Of a DNA stretch of 7,511 nt, positions 1-5,941 are shown in pieces (the first letter of the stretch is position 1; every line of letters begins with the position of its first letter). Under the pieces are notes generated by a model that did not search any database, was not told where the DNA came from, and saw only the letters and a list, made by a program, of their open reading frames with translations. The stretch comes from Burkholderiaceae bacterium (lineage in GTDB: Bacteria > Pseudomonadota > Gammaproteobacteria > Burkholderiales > Burkholderiaceae): contig JAGOCV010000197.1 of NCBI GenBank assembly GCA_017998575.1, positions 1 to 7,511 of the forward strand, in the 5' to 3' direction. A program made the position numbers and the translations under genes.

Positions 1-1
1 C

Positions 2-469
2 CGCGGCACGGTGCAGATCCGCAGCGCGAACTTCACCGACGCGCCCGCCATCGCGCCCAACTACCTGGCCACACCCGAGGATCGTCAGGTGGCGGCCGAT
101 TCGCTGCGCGTCACGCGGCGCATCGTGGCGCAGCCGGCGCTGGCGCGGTTCCGGCCCGAGGAATGGAAGCCCGGCCCGCAGTACCAGAGCGACGACGAAC
201 TCGCGCGGCTGGCCGGCGACATCGCCACCACCATCTTCCACCCCGTGGGCACCACCCGGATGGGGCGCGACGGCGACCCGATGGCCGTGCTCGACAGCCG
301 CCTGCGCGTGCGCGACGGGCGCGGTGGCGTGATCGCGGGGCTGCGCGTGGTCGATGCTGGCGCCATGCCCGTCATCACCAGCGGCAACACCAACTCGCCC
401 ACGCTGATGATGGCCGAGAAGGCCGCGGGCTGGATGCGCGCCGAGGCGCGCGCCTCAGCCGCGGCCTGA
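2..469 (+). CDS. GMC-family FAD-dependent oxidoreductase, C-terminal part (5' truncated by window edge)
   Basis: This is the last 155 residues of a glucose-methanol-choline type oxidoreductase, a family of usually about 530-560 residues, so the N-terminal FAD-binding domain lies outside the window. The reading frame is open to the left edge. The sequence begins with the family's RGTVQIRS strand and the 'PNYL..PED' segment. It continues to FHPVGTTRMG, whose His (codon 239-241) corresponds to the conserved active-site His, then 'DPMAVLDSRLRV', 'GLRVVDAGAMP' and SGNTNSPTLMMAEKAA. The Asn of GNTN (392-394) occupies the second catalytic position, which is His or Asn in this family. These enzymes oxidise alcohols, choline or similar substrates with FAD. 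The HPVGTTRMG form is common in choline-dehydrogenase-like proteins, but the substrate cannot be deduced from this fragment. The gene ends 5 bases before the stop of the convergent minus-strand gene, with no terminator between them. Confidence 0.93.
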   Translation, partial: RGTVQIRSANFTDAPAIAPNYLATPEDRQVAADSLRVTRRIVAQPALARFRPEEWKPGPQYQSDDELARLAGDIATTIFHPVGTTRMGRDGDPMAVLDSRLRVRDGRGGVIAGLRVVDAGAMPVITSGNTNSPTLMMAEKAAGWMRAEARASAAA

Positions 470-474
470 GGGCT

Positions 475-849
475 TCAGCGTAATCCGCCCACGTAGCGGC
501 TGCCGCCTGCAGGTGGCGGCGGGCCGCCGGGAGGCTTGCCGCCCGGCGCGGGCCTCGCGCCCGCCGCCTCGCCCGGACGCATGGCCACGGTGCGCATGGC
601 CGATTCCATGAACGACTGGCGCGCCTGGTCAAGCGGTGCGTCCCAGGCGCGCTCCAGTCGCTGCGCCCACTCCTCGAGCTCGGGCGCGTTGTCCTCGGCG
701 GCGCGCTCGCGGGCGAACGCCACCATGGCACGCGCGTAGTCCTCGTTCACGGCCATCCATTCGGTGTCGGTGACGCGGCCCGTGCGCCGGCGCAGCAACA
801 CATGAAGGTGGGCGGCGATGGCAACCCGGTCGCTGGGAGAAAGGGACAT
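475..849 (-). CDS. Small hypothetical protein behind amtB (124 aa)
   Basis: I do not recognise a family. The chosen ATG at 849 has an AGGAG ribosome-binding sequence (859-863) nine bases upstream. A GTG at 867 would add six residues but has no such signal. The N-terminal two thirds look helical and charged: MSLSPSDRVAIAAHLHVLLR, then 'TDTEWMAVNEDYARAMVAFA', then an acidic/basic stretch with 'ELEEWAQRLERAW'. From about residue 90 the chain becomes Pro/Gly/Ala-rich and probably disordered, ending in SRYVGGLR. No signal peptide or membrane segment is seen, so it is probably cytoplasmic. It starts 25 bases after the amtB stop on the same strand, so co-transcription from the amtB promoter is likely. 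A link to nitrogen metabolism is inference from position only. That it is coding is supported by the ribosome-binding site, the operon-like spacing and the non-overlapping fit between two confident genes. Confidence 0.72.
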   Translation of the reverse strand: MSLSPSDRVAIAAHLHVLLRRRTGRVTDTEWMAVNEDYARAMVAFARERAAEDNAPELEEWAQRLERAWDAPLDQARQSFMESAMRTVAMRPGEAAGARPAPGGKPPGGPPPPAGGSRYVGGLR

Positions 850-858
850 GTCGGCGCT

Positions 859-863
859 CTCCT
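859..863 (-). promoter_or_regulatory. Ribosome-binding site deciding the start of the 124-aa gene
   Basis: The minus strand reads AGGAG here, nine bases before the ATG at 849. It lies inside the 25-base gap after the amtB stop and favours ATG 849 over the in-frame GTG at 867. Confidence 0.7.
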
Positions 864-874
864 GCACAACCGGT

Positions 875-2233
875 TCAATGACCGATGCGTTCGCGGTGCT
901 GGGCGATGTCCAGTCCGACCTGCTCCGATTGCTCGTCGGCCCGCAGGCCGACGATCACCATCGTGAGCCCCAGCAACAGGGCCGTGCCAACGGCGCTGTA
1001 CGCCGCCACGGCGACGACGCTGATCAGCTGCGTGAGCAGGTCGCCCTCCACGCCCGCCACCGTCTTGCTGGCCAGCAGGCCCGTCATGAGCGAGCCCACG
1101 ATGCCGCCCACGCCGTGCACGCCGAATACGTCGAGCGAGTCGTCGGCGCGCAGCAGGCGCTTGAGGCCGGTGGCGCCCCAGTAGCAGGCCACTCCGGCCA
1201 CCGCGCCGATCAGCAGCGCCGAGCGCGGCGTGACGAAGCCGGCGGCCGGCGTGATCGCCACCAGGCCAGCCACCAGGCCCGAGCACAGGCCCAGCAGCGA
1301 GGGGCGGCCACGCATGATCCATTCGCCCAGCATCCAGGTGAGCGCGCCCGCCGAGGCGGCGATATGGGTCGCCACCATCGCGAGCCCGGCGCGACCGTCG
1401 GCCGCGACGGCCGAGCCGGCGTTGAAGCCGAACCAGCCCACCCACAGCATGCCGGCCCCTGCCATGGTGAGCGCGAGGTTGTAGGGCTCGAACGGCTCGC
1501 GTCCGTAGTTCAGGCGCGGCCCCAGGACGTAGGCGCACACCAGCCCCGACACGCCCGCATTGATGTGCACCACGGCACCGCCCGCGAAATCGAGCGCGCC
1601 CATGCGGGCCAGCCAGCCGCCTGGCTCCCATACCCAGTGTGCGATCGGCACGTAGACGAACAGCGACCACAGGCCGATGAACCACAGCATGGCCGAGAAG
1701 CGCATGCGCTCCACGAAGGCGCCCACCACCAGCGCCGCCGTGATGATGGCGAAGGTCAGCTGGAACATCGAATACAGCGACTCGGGAATGCGTGGCGCGA
1801 TGTGGCTCACGCTGAGCCGGCCGGCTTCCAGCAGGTAGTCGAGGCCCGAGAACCACATGCGCGATGCGCCGCCGATGAAGGCGTTGCCCGGGGTGAACGC
1901 CCATGAATAGCCCGCCGCGTACCAGAGCAGCGAGATCAGCGCCGCGATGGCCACCACACTGGCCATGGTGTTGACGACGCTCTTCTTGCGCACCAGTCCG
2001 GAATAGAACAGTGCGATGCCAGGAAGCGTCATGAGCAGGACCAGCGCGGTGGATGTGAGCATCCAGGCCGTATCGGCCCCGCTGATCGAATCGGCCGCCA
2101 CCAGTGCCGGCCGCGCTGGCGGCTCGCCAGCTGCGGCAGGCGCGTCTTGCGCCTGCACGCCTGATGCCATGGCCAGCACCATCGCTGCGGCCATCACCCA
2201 ACGAACCAGGGCCTTCCACGCGAAGAACTTCAT
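875..2233 (-). CDS. amtB: Ammonium transporter AmtB
   Basis: This 452-residue Amt/Rh-family channel conducts ammonium/ammonia across the inner membrane. Residues 1-29 look like a cleavable signal peptide (MKFFAWKALVRW, a hydrophobic core, then an Ala-rich end near VQAQD), as in E. coli AmtB. The core matches the family throughout: TALVLLMTLPGIALFYSGLV at 62-81, the Phe-gate residues F161 (in FQLTF) and F270 (in WFGFNAGSA), W202, D215 (in ALDFAGG), and the twin pore histidines H223 (VVHINAG) and H373 (VFGVHGVGGIVG). The tail GLRADEQSEQVGLDIAQHRE corresponds to the cytoplasmic C-terminus that contacts the PII protein GlnK. The ATG at 2233 is chosen because an AGAGG lies at 2242-2246, the signal peptide then starts properly, and the predicted sigma-54 start point near 2262 excludes the upstream in-frame GTG at 2308. 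No glnK lies beside it in the window, although the two are often linked. The small gene at 475-849 follows on the same strand. Confidence 0.97.
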   Translation of the reverse strand: MKFFAWKALVRWVMAAAMVLAMASGVQAQDAPAAAGEPPARPALVAADSISGADTAWMLTSTALVLLMTLPGIALFYSGLVRKKSVVNTMASVVAIAALISLLWYAAGYSWAFTPGNAFIGGASRMWFSGLDYLLEAGRLSVSHIAPRIPESLYSMFQLTFAIITAALVVGAFVERMRFSAMLWFIGLWSLFVYVPIAHWVWEPGGWLARMGALDFAGGAVVHINAGVSGLVCAYVLGPRLNYGREPFEPYNLALTMAGAGMLWVGWFGFNAGSAVAADGRAGLAMVATHIAASAGALTWMLGEWIMRGRPSLLGLCSGLVAGLVAITPAAGFVTPRSALLIGAVAGVACYWGATGLKRLLRADDSLDVFGVHGVGGIVGSLMTGLLASKTVAGVEGDLLTQLISVVAVAAYSAVGTALLLGLTMVIVGLRADEQSEQVGLDIAQHRERIGH

Positions 2234-2272
2234 GCCGTGCGCCTCTGTTTGTGTTTGCAGTTCGGGCGCCGA

Positions 2273-2288
2273 TGCATGAGTCGTGCCA
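2273..2288 (-). promoter_or_regulatory. Sigma-54 (RpoN) -24/-12 promoter of amtB
   Basis: On the minus strand, 2288 down to 2273 reads TGGCACGACTCATGCA. The sigma-54 consensus is TGGCACG-N4-TTGCA, so only one consensus base differs (A for T in the -12 element). The GG and GC dinucleotides have the required spacing. Transcription would start near 2262, giving a leader of about 29 bases that contains the amtB ribosome-binding sequence. Sigma-54 control of amtB is well established in proteobacteria. The match was made by eye. Confidence 0.85.
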
Positions 2289-2297
2289 AATGTAAAA

Positions 2298-2337
2298 AAC
2301 TGCAGCACGACCAGTTTCGCCCGTGAACTGCATCACG
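2298..2337. repeat. 12-base imperfect direct repeat upstream of the amtB promoter
   Basis: AACTGCAGCACG (2298-2309) recurs as AACTGCATCACG (2326-2337). The copies match at 11 of 12 positions and are offset by 28 bases. They lie between the sigma-54 promoter and the NtrC-type sites. They may be binding sites for an unknown factor or chance similarity. Confidence 0.35.
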
Positions 2338-2340
2338 CCA

Positions 2341-2357
2341 TGCACCCTGCAGACGCA
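2341..2357. promoter_or_regulatory. Second, degenerate NtrC-type site
   Basis: This 17-base stretch has one perfect half-site (TGCACC) and a weaker opposite half (GACGCA, 4 of 6 matches to GGTGCA). Its centre lies 31 bases from that of the strong palindrome at 2372-2388, about three helical turns. Paired NtrC enhancers at glnA have similar spacing. It is supported mainly by phasing and partial sequence match. Confidence 0.45.
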
Positions 2358-2371
2358 CGGGTTAGTCCTAG

Positions 2372-2388
2372 TGCACCCGCTCGGTGCA
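2372..2388. promoter_or_regulatory. NtrC (NRI) enhancer-type palindrome for amtB
   Basis: The sequence is TGCACC-N5-GGTGCA with perfect half-sites and the 17-base length of classic NtrC sites. Its centre is roughly 118 bases upstream of the predicted amtB start point, a normal enhancer distance for a sigma-54 promoter. NtrC phosphorylated under nitrogen limitation would bind here and activate amtB. The site also lies upstream of the divergent + strand gene, but no sigma-54 promoter was seen facing that way. Confidence 0.75.
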
Positions 2389-2485
2389 TCCGATTACATT
2401 CTTACCACTCGCAACGGGCCGCAGTCTTGCCCGTGAGGGCGAGGGACCGAGGAGACACACAGCAGAACTAGCACAATATTTCCCG

Positions 2486-2510
2486 GCATCCCCCAAGAGA
2501 TGCTTTTTTT
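2486..2510 (+). terminator. Weak intrinsic terminator-like hairpin
   Basis: GCATC (2486-2490) and GATGC (2499-2503) form a 5-bp stem with an 8-base loop, followed by seven T residues (2504-2510). The stem is short for an efficient terminator. It lies immediately upstream of the strong terminator, so the two could act in tandem on the same + strand RNA. Confidence 0.45.
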
Positions 2511-2512
2511 CC

Positions 2513-2544
2513 AAGGCGCCGCTTCGACGGCGCCTTTTCTTTTT
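2513..2544 (+). terminator. Strong Rho-independent terminator (+ strand)
   Basis: A perfect 9-bp stem, AAGGCGCCG (2513-2521) with CGGCGCCTT (2528-2536), has the loop CTTCGA. It is followed by TTCTTTTT, so the T-rich run spans 2535-2544. On the minus strand the downstream side would be A-rich, so the signal works in the + direction only. It ends 47 bases before the TSUP start codon and has no upstream + strand gene within the window's intergenic region. Confidence 0.82.
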
Positions 2545-2575
2545 GGGGATCGCCATCGGGCCCCCGGCTGTTGGC

Positions 2576-2581
2576 CATAAT
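2576..2581 (+). promoter_or_regulatory. Candidate -10 box for the TSUP gene, giving a near-leaderless mRNA
   Basis: CATAAT matches the TATAAT consensus at 5 of 6 positions and begins 16 bases before the ATG at 2592. Transcription from it would start about four bases before the start codon. No clear -35 element is seen. The region before the ATG also lacks a Shine-Dalgarno sequence, which fits a leaderless or nearly leaderless message. Confidence 0.4.
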
Positions 2582-2591
2582 CGCGCCCGCC

Positions 2592-3350
2592 ATGGAACTC
2601 CTCATCGTCACGCTGGCCTCCGGGCTGGCCGGTTTCGTCGACGCCATCGTGGGCGGCGGCGGCCTGATCCTCGTGCCCGCCCTGTTTGCCGCCTTCCCCG
2701 CGGCGCCGCCAGCCACGCTGCTGGGCATGAACAAGAGCGCAGGCGTCTGGGGCACGGCGTTCGCCGCCTGGCAGTTCGCGCATCGCGTGCAGATGCGCTG
2801 GCGCGCCGTGCTGTGGGGCGCGGGCGCCGGCTTCGCGGGCGCCTTCATCGGCGCGTGGACGGTGACGGTGATCTCGGCCAGTTTCCTGCGCCAGCTGCTG
2901 CCCTTCGTGCTCATCGGCGTGCTGGCCTACACCCTCGCGCGCAAGGACCTGGGCCGCGTGCATGCGCCGCGCTTCGAGGGCCGGCGCGAGGCGCTCGCCG
3001 CCATGGTGGTGGGTGGCGGCATCGGCTTCTACGATGGTTTCTTCGGGCCGGGCACGGGCAGCTTCATGGTGTTCCTGTTCGTGCGCTGGCTCGGCTATGA
3101 CTTCCTCAATGCCGCGGCCTCGTCCAAGGTGCTCAACACCGCCACCAACCTGGCCGCATTGATCCTGTTCGCGGCCAAGGGCCACGTGTGGTGGCACTAC
3201 GCGGCGGCACTGGCCGTGGCCAACGTGGCGGGCAGCCTGCTGGGCACGCGGCTGGCGCTCAGGCATGGCGCGGGTTTCGTGCGCGGCGTCTTCGTGCTGG
3301 TGGTGTCGGCCCTGATCCTCAAGACCGGCTGGGACGCCTTCGTGCGCTGA
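2592..3350 (+). CDS. TSUP (TauE/SafE/YfcA) family membrane transporter
   Basis: This 252-residue, very hydrophobic protein belongs to the TSUP family of inner-membrane permeases. Members are implicated in moving sulfite, sulfonates, sulfoacetate or related organic anions, but the substrate here is unknown. The family's two homologous halves are visible. The first has GFVDAIVGGGGLILVPAL at residues 14-31; the second has GFYDGFFGPGTGSF at 145-158 followed by ASSKVLNTATNLAAL. Roughly seven to eight membrane segments can be drawn, including 1-12, 24-38, 71-93, 99-116, 133-148, 155-170, 186-215 and 229-245. The ATG at 2592 is chosen because the family motif starts shortly after it. The upstream in-frame TTG at 2571 would overlap the predicted -10 box. 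No Shine-Dalgarno sequence is present. The gene is divergent from amtB and converges on mrdA, 15 bases from stop to stop. Confidence 0.92.
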   Translation: MELLIVTLASGLAGFVDAIVGGGGLILVPALFAAFPAAPPATLLGMNKSAGVWGTAFAAWQFAHRVQMRWRAVLWGAGAGFAGAFIGAWTVTVISASFLRQLLPFVLIGVLAYTLARKDLGRVHAPRFEGRREALAAMVVGGGIGFYDGFFGPGTGSFMVFLFVRWLGYDFLNAAASSKVLNTATNLAALILFAAKGHVWWHYAAALAVANVAGSLLGTRLALRHGAGFVRGVFVLVVSALILKTGWDAFVR

Positions 3351-3365
3351 GGCGCACGGCAAGCC

Positions 3366-5324
3366 TCACTGCGGCGCGCCGTCCGTCGGCCAGGCGGCGT
3401 CGGTGCCCAGGGGCTTGCCGAGGGGTGCCCCTCCCTGCCCGCGCCGCACGGCCGCCATGTCTTCGGGATTGGGGTACTGCCCGGCCACCCAGTAGTCGAA
3501 CACGCGGCGGGCGATCGGTGCGGCGGCCTGCGCTCCCCAGCCCGCGTTCTCGACGATCAGGGCGATGGCGATGGTGGGGTTGTCGGCCGGCGCGAACGCC
3601 ATGTACACGGCGTGGTCGCGCTGGTGTTCCTCGAGCTTGGCCGCGTTGTAGCGGTCTTTCTGCCCGATGGTGACGGCCTGCGCGGTGCCGGTCTTGCCGC
3701 CCGACAGGTAGGCCGCGCCCGCGAACACGCGCGTCGCCGTGCCCTCCTGCGTCACGCCCACCAGCGCGCGCTTGATGACGGCGACGTTCTCGGGCTTGAA
3801 GCCCAGGTTTTCGGCCGGCGCCCGCACCGCCAGCGTGCGGACCCGCGTCACGGCGTCTTCCGTCGCCAGGACCAGATGCGGCTGGTGCTTGATGCCACCG
3901 GCCGCCAGGATGGCCGTGGCCTGCGCCAGCTGCAGCATGGTGAAAGTGTTGTAGCCCTGCCCGATGCCCAGCGAGATGGTTTCGCCCGCGTACCAGCGCT
4001 GCTGCTCGGGCCGCTTGTATGCGGCGCGCTTCCAGGCCTGGCTGGGCAGCACGCCGCGAACTTCCCCGTTGATATCGATGCCGGTGACCTGGCCGAAGCC
4101 CAGCGGCTTCATGAAGTCGTGCATGGCATCGACGCCCATGTCGTTGGCCAGCGAGTAGTAGTAGACGTTGCTCGACGCGACGATGGAGCGGTGCATGTCG
4201 ACCACACCCAGGCCGCCATCGCCGTGGCTGCGGAAGGTGTGGCCGCCGAATGTCCACGAGCCCTGGTCGTTGATGGTGTCGCCGGCGCGGCGGTAGCCGC
4301 CTTCGAGCGCAGCCAGCGCCATGAAGGGCTTGTATGTGGAGCCCGGGGGATAGGTGCCGCGCAGCGCGCGGTTGAGCAGCGGGCGGTCGATCGACTCGTT
4401 GAGCGCGGACCAGTTTTCCTGGTCGATGCCCTCGACGAACAGGTTGGGATCGAAGGTGGGCTTGGAGACGAAGGCCAGCACCTCGCCGTTGCGCGGGTCG
4501 ATCGCCACCAGCGCGCCGCGGCGGTCGCCATACAGATCTTCGACCAGCTTCTGCAGCTTGATGTCGAGCGACAGCACCACGCCATCGCCCGGCGTGGCCG
4601 GGCTCGACGCCAGGCGGCGCACGGCGCGCCCGCCGGCCGAGGTTTCCATCTGCTCGACGCCGGTGATGCCGTGCAGCTGGCGCTCCAGGCTCTGCTCGAC
4701 GCCGAGCTTGCCGATGTATTCGGTGCCCTTGTAGTTGGCCTGGTCCTCGTCGGGCCAGTCTTCCATGGCCTTCTTCTCGTTCTGGTTGATGCGGCCGATG
4801 TAGCCGATCACGTGGCTGGCCAGATCGCCCCAGGGGTAGCTGCGGAACAGGCGCGCTTTGACTTCCACGCCCGGAAAGCGGAAGCGCTGCGCGGCGAAGC
4901 GCGCGACCTCCTCGTCGGTGAGGCGCGTGCGCAGCGGCACGGATTCGAAGTTGCGCGAATCCTCCATCAGCCGGCGAAAGCGCCGCAGGTCACGCTGCTC
5001 GATGGTGACGAGCTGCCCCAGGCGTTCGATCGTGTCGTCGAGGTTGCCCGCGCGCGAGGGCGTGATCTCCAGCGTGTAGGCCGAGTAGTTGCTGGCCAGC
5101 ACGATGCCGTTGCGGTCGAGGATGAGGCCCCGGTTGGGCACGATGGGCACGATGGCCGTGCGGTTGTTCTCGGCCTGCGCCGCCAGGTCGTCGTGCCGCA
5201 TGACCTGCAGATAGACGAGCCGCGCGAGCACCAGCCCGAAGGCGAACAGCACCACGCCGCCGATCACCAGCACGCGCAGGCGAAAGCGCGACAGGTCGGC
5301 CTCGACGTTGCGCAGGATGGTCAT
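3366..5324 (-). CDS. mrdA: Penicillin-binding protein 2 (elongasome transpeptidase)
   Basis: This 652-residue class B penicillin-binding protein cross-links peptidoglycan of the lateral wall as part of the rod complex. It has a short cytoplasmic N-terminus, a single membrane anchor at about 17-41, a periplasmic pedestal domain at about 55-235 (NRGLILDRNG at 64-73), and a transpeptidase domain at about 245-615. The active-site motifs are intact: S329-T-Y-K332 (catalytic Ser and Lys), S384-S-N386, and K544-T-G-T547. Length and motifs are normal for PBP2, which is the target of mecillinam. The N-terminus MTILRNVEADLSRFRLRV resembles other betaproteobacterial PBP2 starts as I recall them, supporting the ATG at 5324, although no Shine-Dalgarno sequence precedes it. 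mreD ends 86 bases upstream on the same strand. The extra C-terminal tail (about 620-652) is Gly/Pro-rich. rodA does not follow directly. Confidence 0.97.
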   Translation of the reverse strand: MTILRNVEADLSRFRLRVLVIGGVVLFAFGLVLARLVYLQVMRHDDLAAQAENNRTAIVPIVPNRGLILDRNGIVLASNYSAYTLEITPSRAGNLDDTIERLGQLVTIEQRDLRRFRRLMEDSRNFESVPLRTRLTDEEVARFAAQRFRFPGVEVKARLFRSYPWGDLASHVIGYIGRINQNEKKAMEDWPDEDQANYKGTEYIGKLGVEQSLERQLHGITGVEQMETSAGGRAVRRLASSPATPGDGVVLSLDIKLQKLVEDLYGDRRGALVAIDPRNGEVLAFVSKPTFDPNLFVEGIDQENWSALNESIDRPLLNRALRGTYPPGSTYKPFMALAALEGGYRRAGDTINDQGSWTFGGHTFRSHGDGGLGVVDMHRSIVASSNVYYYSLANDMGVDAMHDFMKPLGFGQVTGIDINGEVRGVLPSQAWKRAAYKRPEQQRWYAGETISLGIGQGYNTFTMLQLAQATAILAAGGIKHQPHLVLATEDAVTRVRTLAVRAPAENLGFKPENVAVIKRALVGVTQEGTATRVFAGAAYLSGGKTGTAQAVTIGQKDRYNAAKLEEHQRDHAVYMAFAPADNPTIAIALIVENAGWGAQAAAPIARRVFDYWVAGQYPNPEDMAAVRRGQGGAPLGKPLGTDAAWPTDGAPQ

Positions 5325-5365
5325 GTGGAAAACGTGGAATGCGGGGGAAGGAGCAGGCCGGCGTG

Positions 5366-5394
5366 ATTGTCTTCGCTCGGCGCCGAAGGCTCAA
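5366..5394 (-). promoter_or_regulatory. Possible internal promoter for mrdA
   Basis: In the 86-base gap between mreD and mrdA the minus strand reads TTGAGC (5394-5389), a 17-base spacer, and GACAAT (5371-5366). Each hexamer matches the sigma-70 consensus at 4 of 6 positions. The predicted start would leave a leader of about 35 bases. The spacer contains the palindrome TCGGCGCCGA (5377-5386). The match is weak, but the gap is the only sizeable one after mreC in this otherwise tight operon. Confidence 0.25.
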
Positions 5395-5410
5395 CCGTGA
5401 AGTCGGGTTG

Positions 5411-5941
5411 TTACAGGGGTCGGTTCGCGTCGGGATCGGGCGCGCGCCGCTGTGGCGCCAGCAACAGCACGCTCACCACAGGCCAGAGCAGGGCCTCGAT
5501 GGCGGGCGCCAGCAGCACGCCCCAGCCCGGCAGGCCGTCTCCGGCGGCCAGGCGCGCCAGCACGGCGATGAGGTGCGCAGCCGCCAGGATGGGCAGCACC
5601 TGCAGCGCCTGCGACGGCACGCTGTACCAGAGCAGCCGACGGTGGATGGTGATGCCCAGAAAGCTCAGCGCCGTGTAGGCCAGCGCGTGCTGGCCCAGCA
5701 GCGACGACTGGTGCACGTCAAGCGCGAGGCCCAGCATGAAGGCCACGCCGATGCCGATGCGCAGCGGCTGGTGCACCGTCCAGAACACGATCACCAGCGC
5801 GACGACGTCGGGCACCCACGCCGCGCGTGCGGGCAGCAGCATGCCCAGCAGCATGTCGAGCAGCAGCGCGACGATCAGGCTGCTCCAGATGAAAACCGGA
5901 TTGGCGGGCAGCAGCAGCTGCTGGCCGGGACGCATGATCAT
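5411..5941 (-). CDS. mreD: Rod shape-determining protein MreD
   Basis: This 176-residue polytopic inner-membrane protein is part of the MreBCD elongasome, where it works with MreC and PBP2/RodA. About five or six membrane segments are visible, near residues 17-38, 44-58, 61-76, 84-99, 113-132 and 141-163. Family hallmarks are 'VPDVVALVIVFW' (43-54), a following Pro in HQPLRIG, and 'GLALDVHQSSLLGQHALAY' (71-89). Its ATG overlaps the mreC stop in an ATGA arrangement (5938-5941), implying translational coupling. GGAAGG lies about ten bases upstream of this ATG, favouring it over the in-frame ATG two codons later. The C-terminus (RRAPDPDANRPL) is short and charged. Confidence 0.95.
   Translation of the reverse strand: MIMRPGQQLLLPANPVFIWSSLIVALLLDMLLGMLLPARAAWVPDVVALVIVFWTVHQPLRIGIGVAFMLGLALDVHQSSLLGQHALAYTALSFLGITIHRRLLWYSVPSQALQVLPILAAAHLIAVLARLAAGDGLPGWGVLLAPAIEALLWPVVSVLLLAPQRRAPDPDANRPL

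Larger units (their letters stand above)
2408..2544 (+). ncRNA. Candidate small RNA or leader RNA in the amtB/TSUP intergenic region
   Basis: No protein gene is evident here, but the + strand shows RNA-like structure. CTCGC (2408-2412) pairs with GCGAG (2439-2443), and inside it ACGGGC (2414-2419) pairs with GCCCGT (2429-2434), giving a nested hairpin. An unpaired A/C-rich stretch follows, then a short hairpin with a T7 run and finally a strong intrinsic terminator. Because the flanking genes diverge, no upstream + strand gene needs these terminators. The segment is therefore either a free small RNA or the leader of the TSUP gene ending in an attenuator. No convincing promoter was found by eye and the 5' end is unknown; the start given is simply the first paired base. 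I could not match it to a known RNA family. Confidence 0.35.

Noticed and set aside
2234..2308. A 25-codon N-terminal extension of amtB from a GTG at 2308
   Set aside because: It would include the sigma-54 promoter and start upstream of the predicted transcription start. The ATG at 2233 has a ribosome-binding sequence and begins a proper signal peptide.
747..2345. A 532-codon minus-strand frame overlapping amtB in another phase
   Set aside because: It is rich in Arg, Gly and His with no membrane segments or domain, and amtB in the alternative phase matches the family from end to end.
2384..3100. A 238-codon + strand frame spanning the intergenic region into the TSUP gene
   Set aside because: It runs through the intrinsic terminator and then overlaps TSUP in a different phase. 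Its translation becomes R/A/G-rich, typical of a shadow frame.
3612..5366. A 584-codon open frame on the + strand opposite mrdA
   Set aside because: It lies almost wholly antisense to a gene with intact PBP2 motifs. Its translation is a monotonous A/R/H/V/G/D/Q mix with no recognisable domain, typical of the shadow frame of a GC-rich gene.
5371..5388. Hairpin CTTCG/CGAAG in the mreD-mrdA gap considered as a terminator
   Set aside because: The stem is short, no T run follows on either strand, and it sits inside an operon where termination before mrdA is unlikely.
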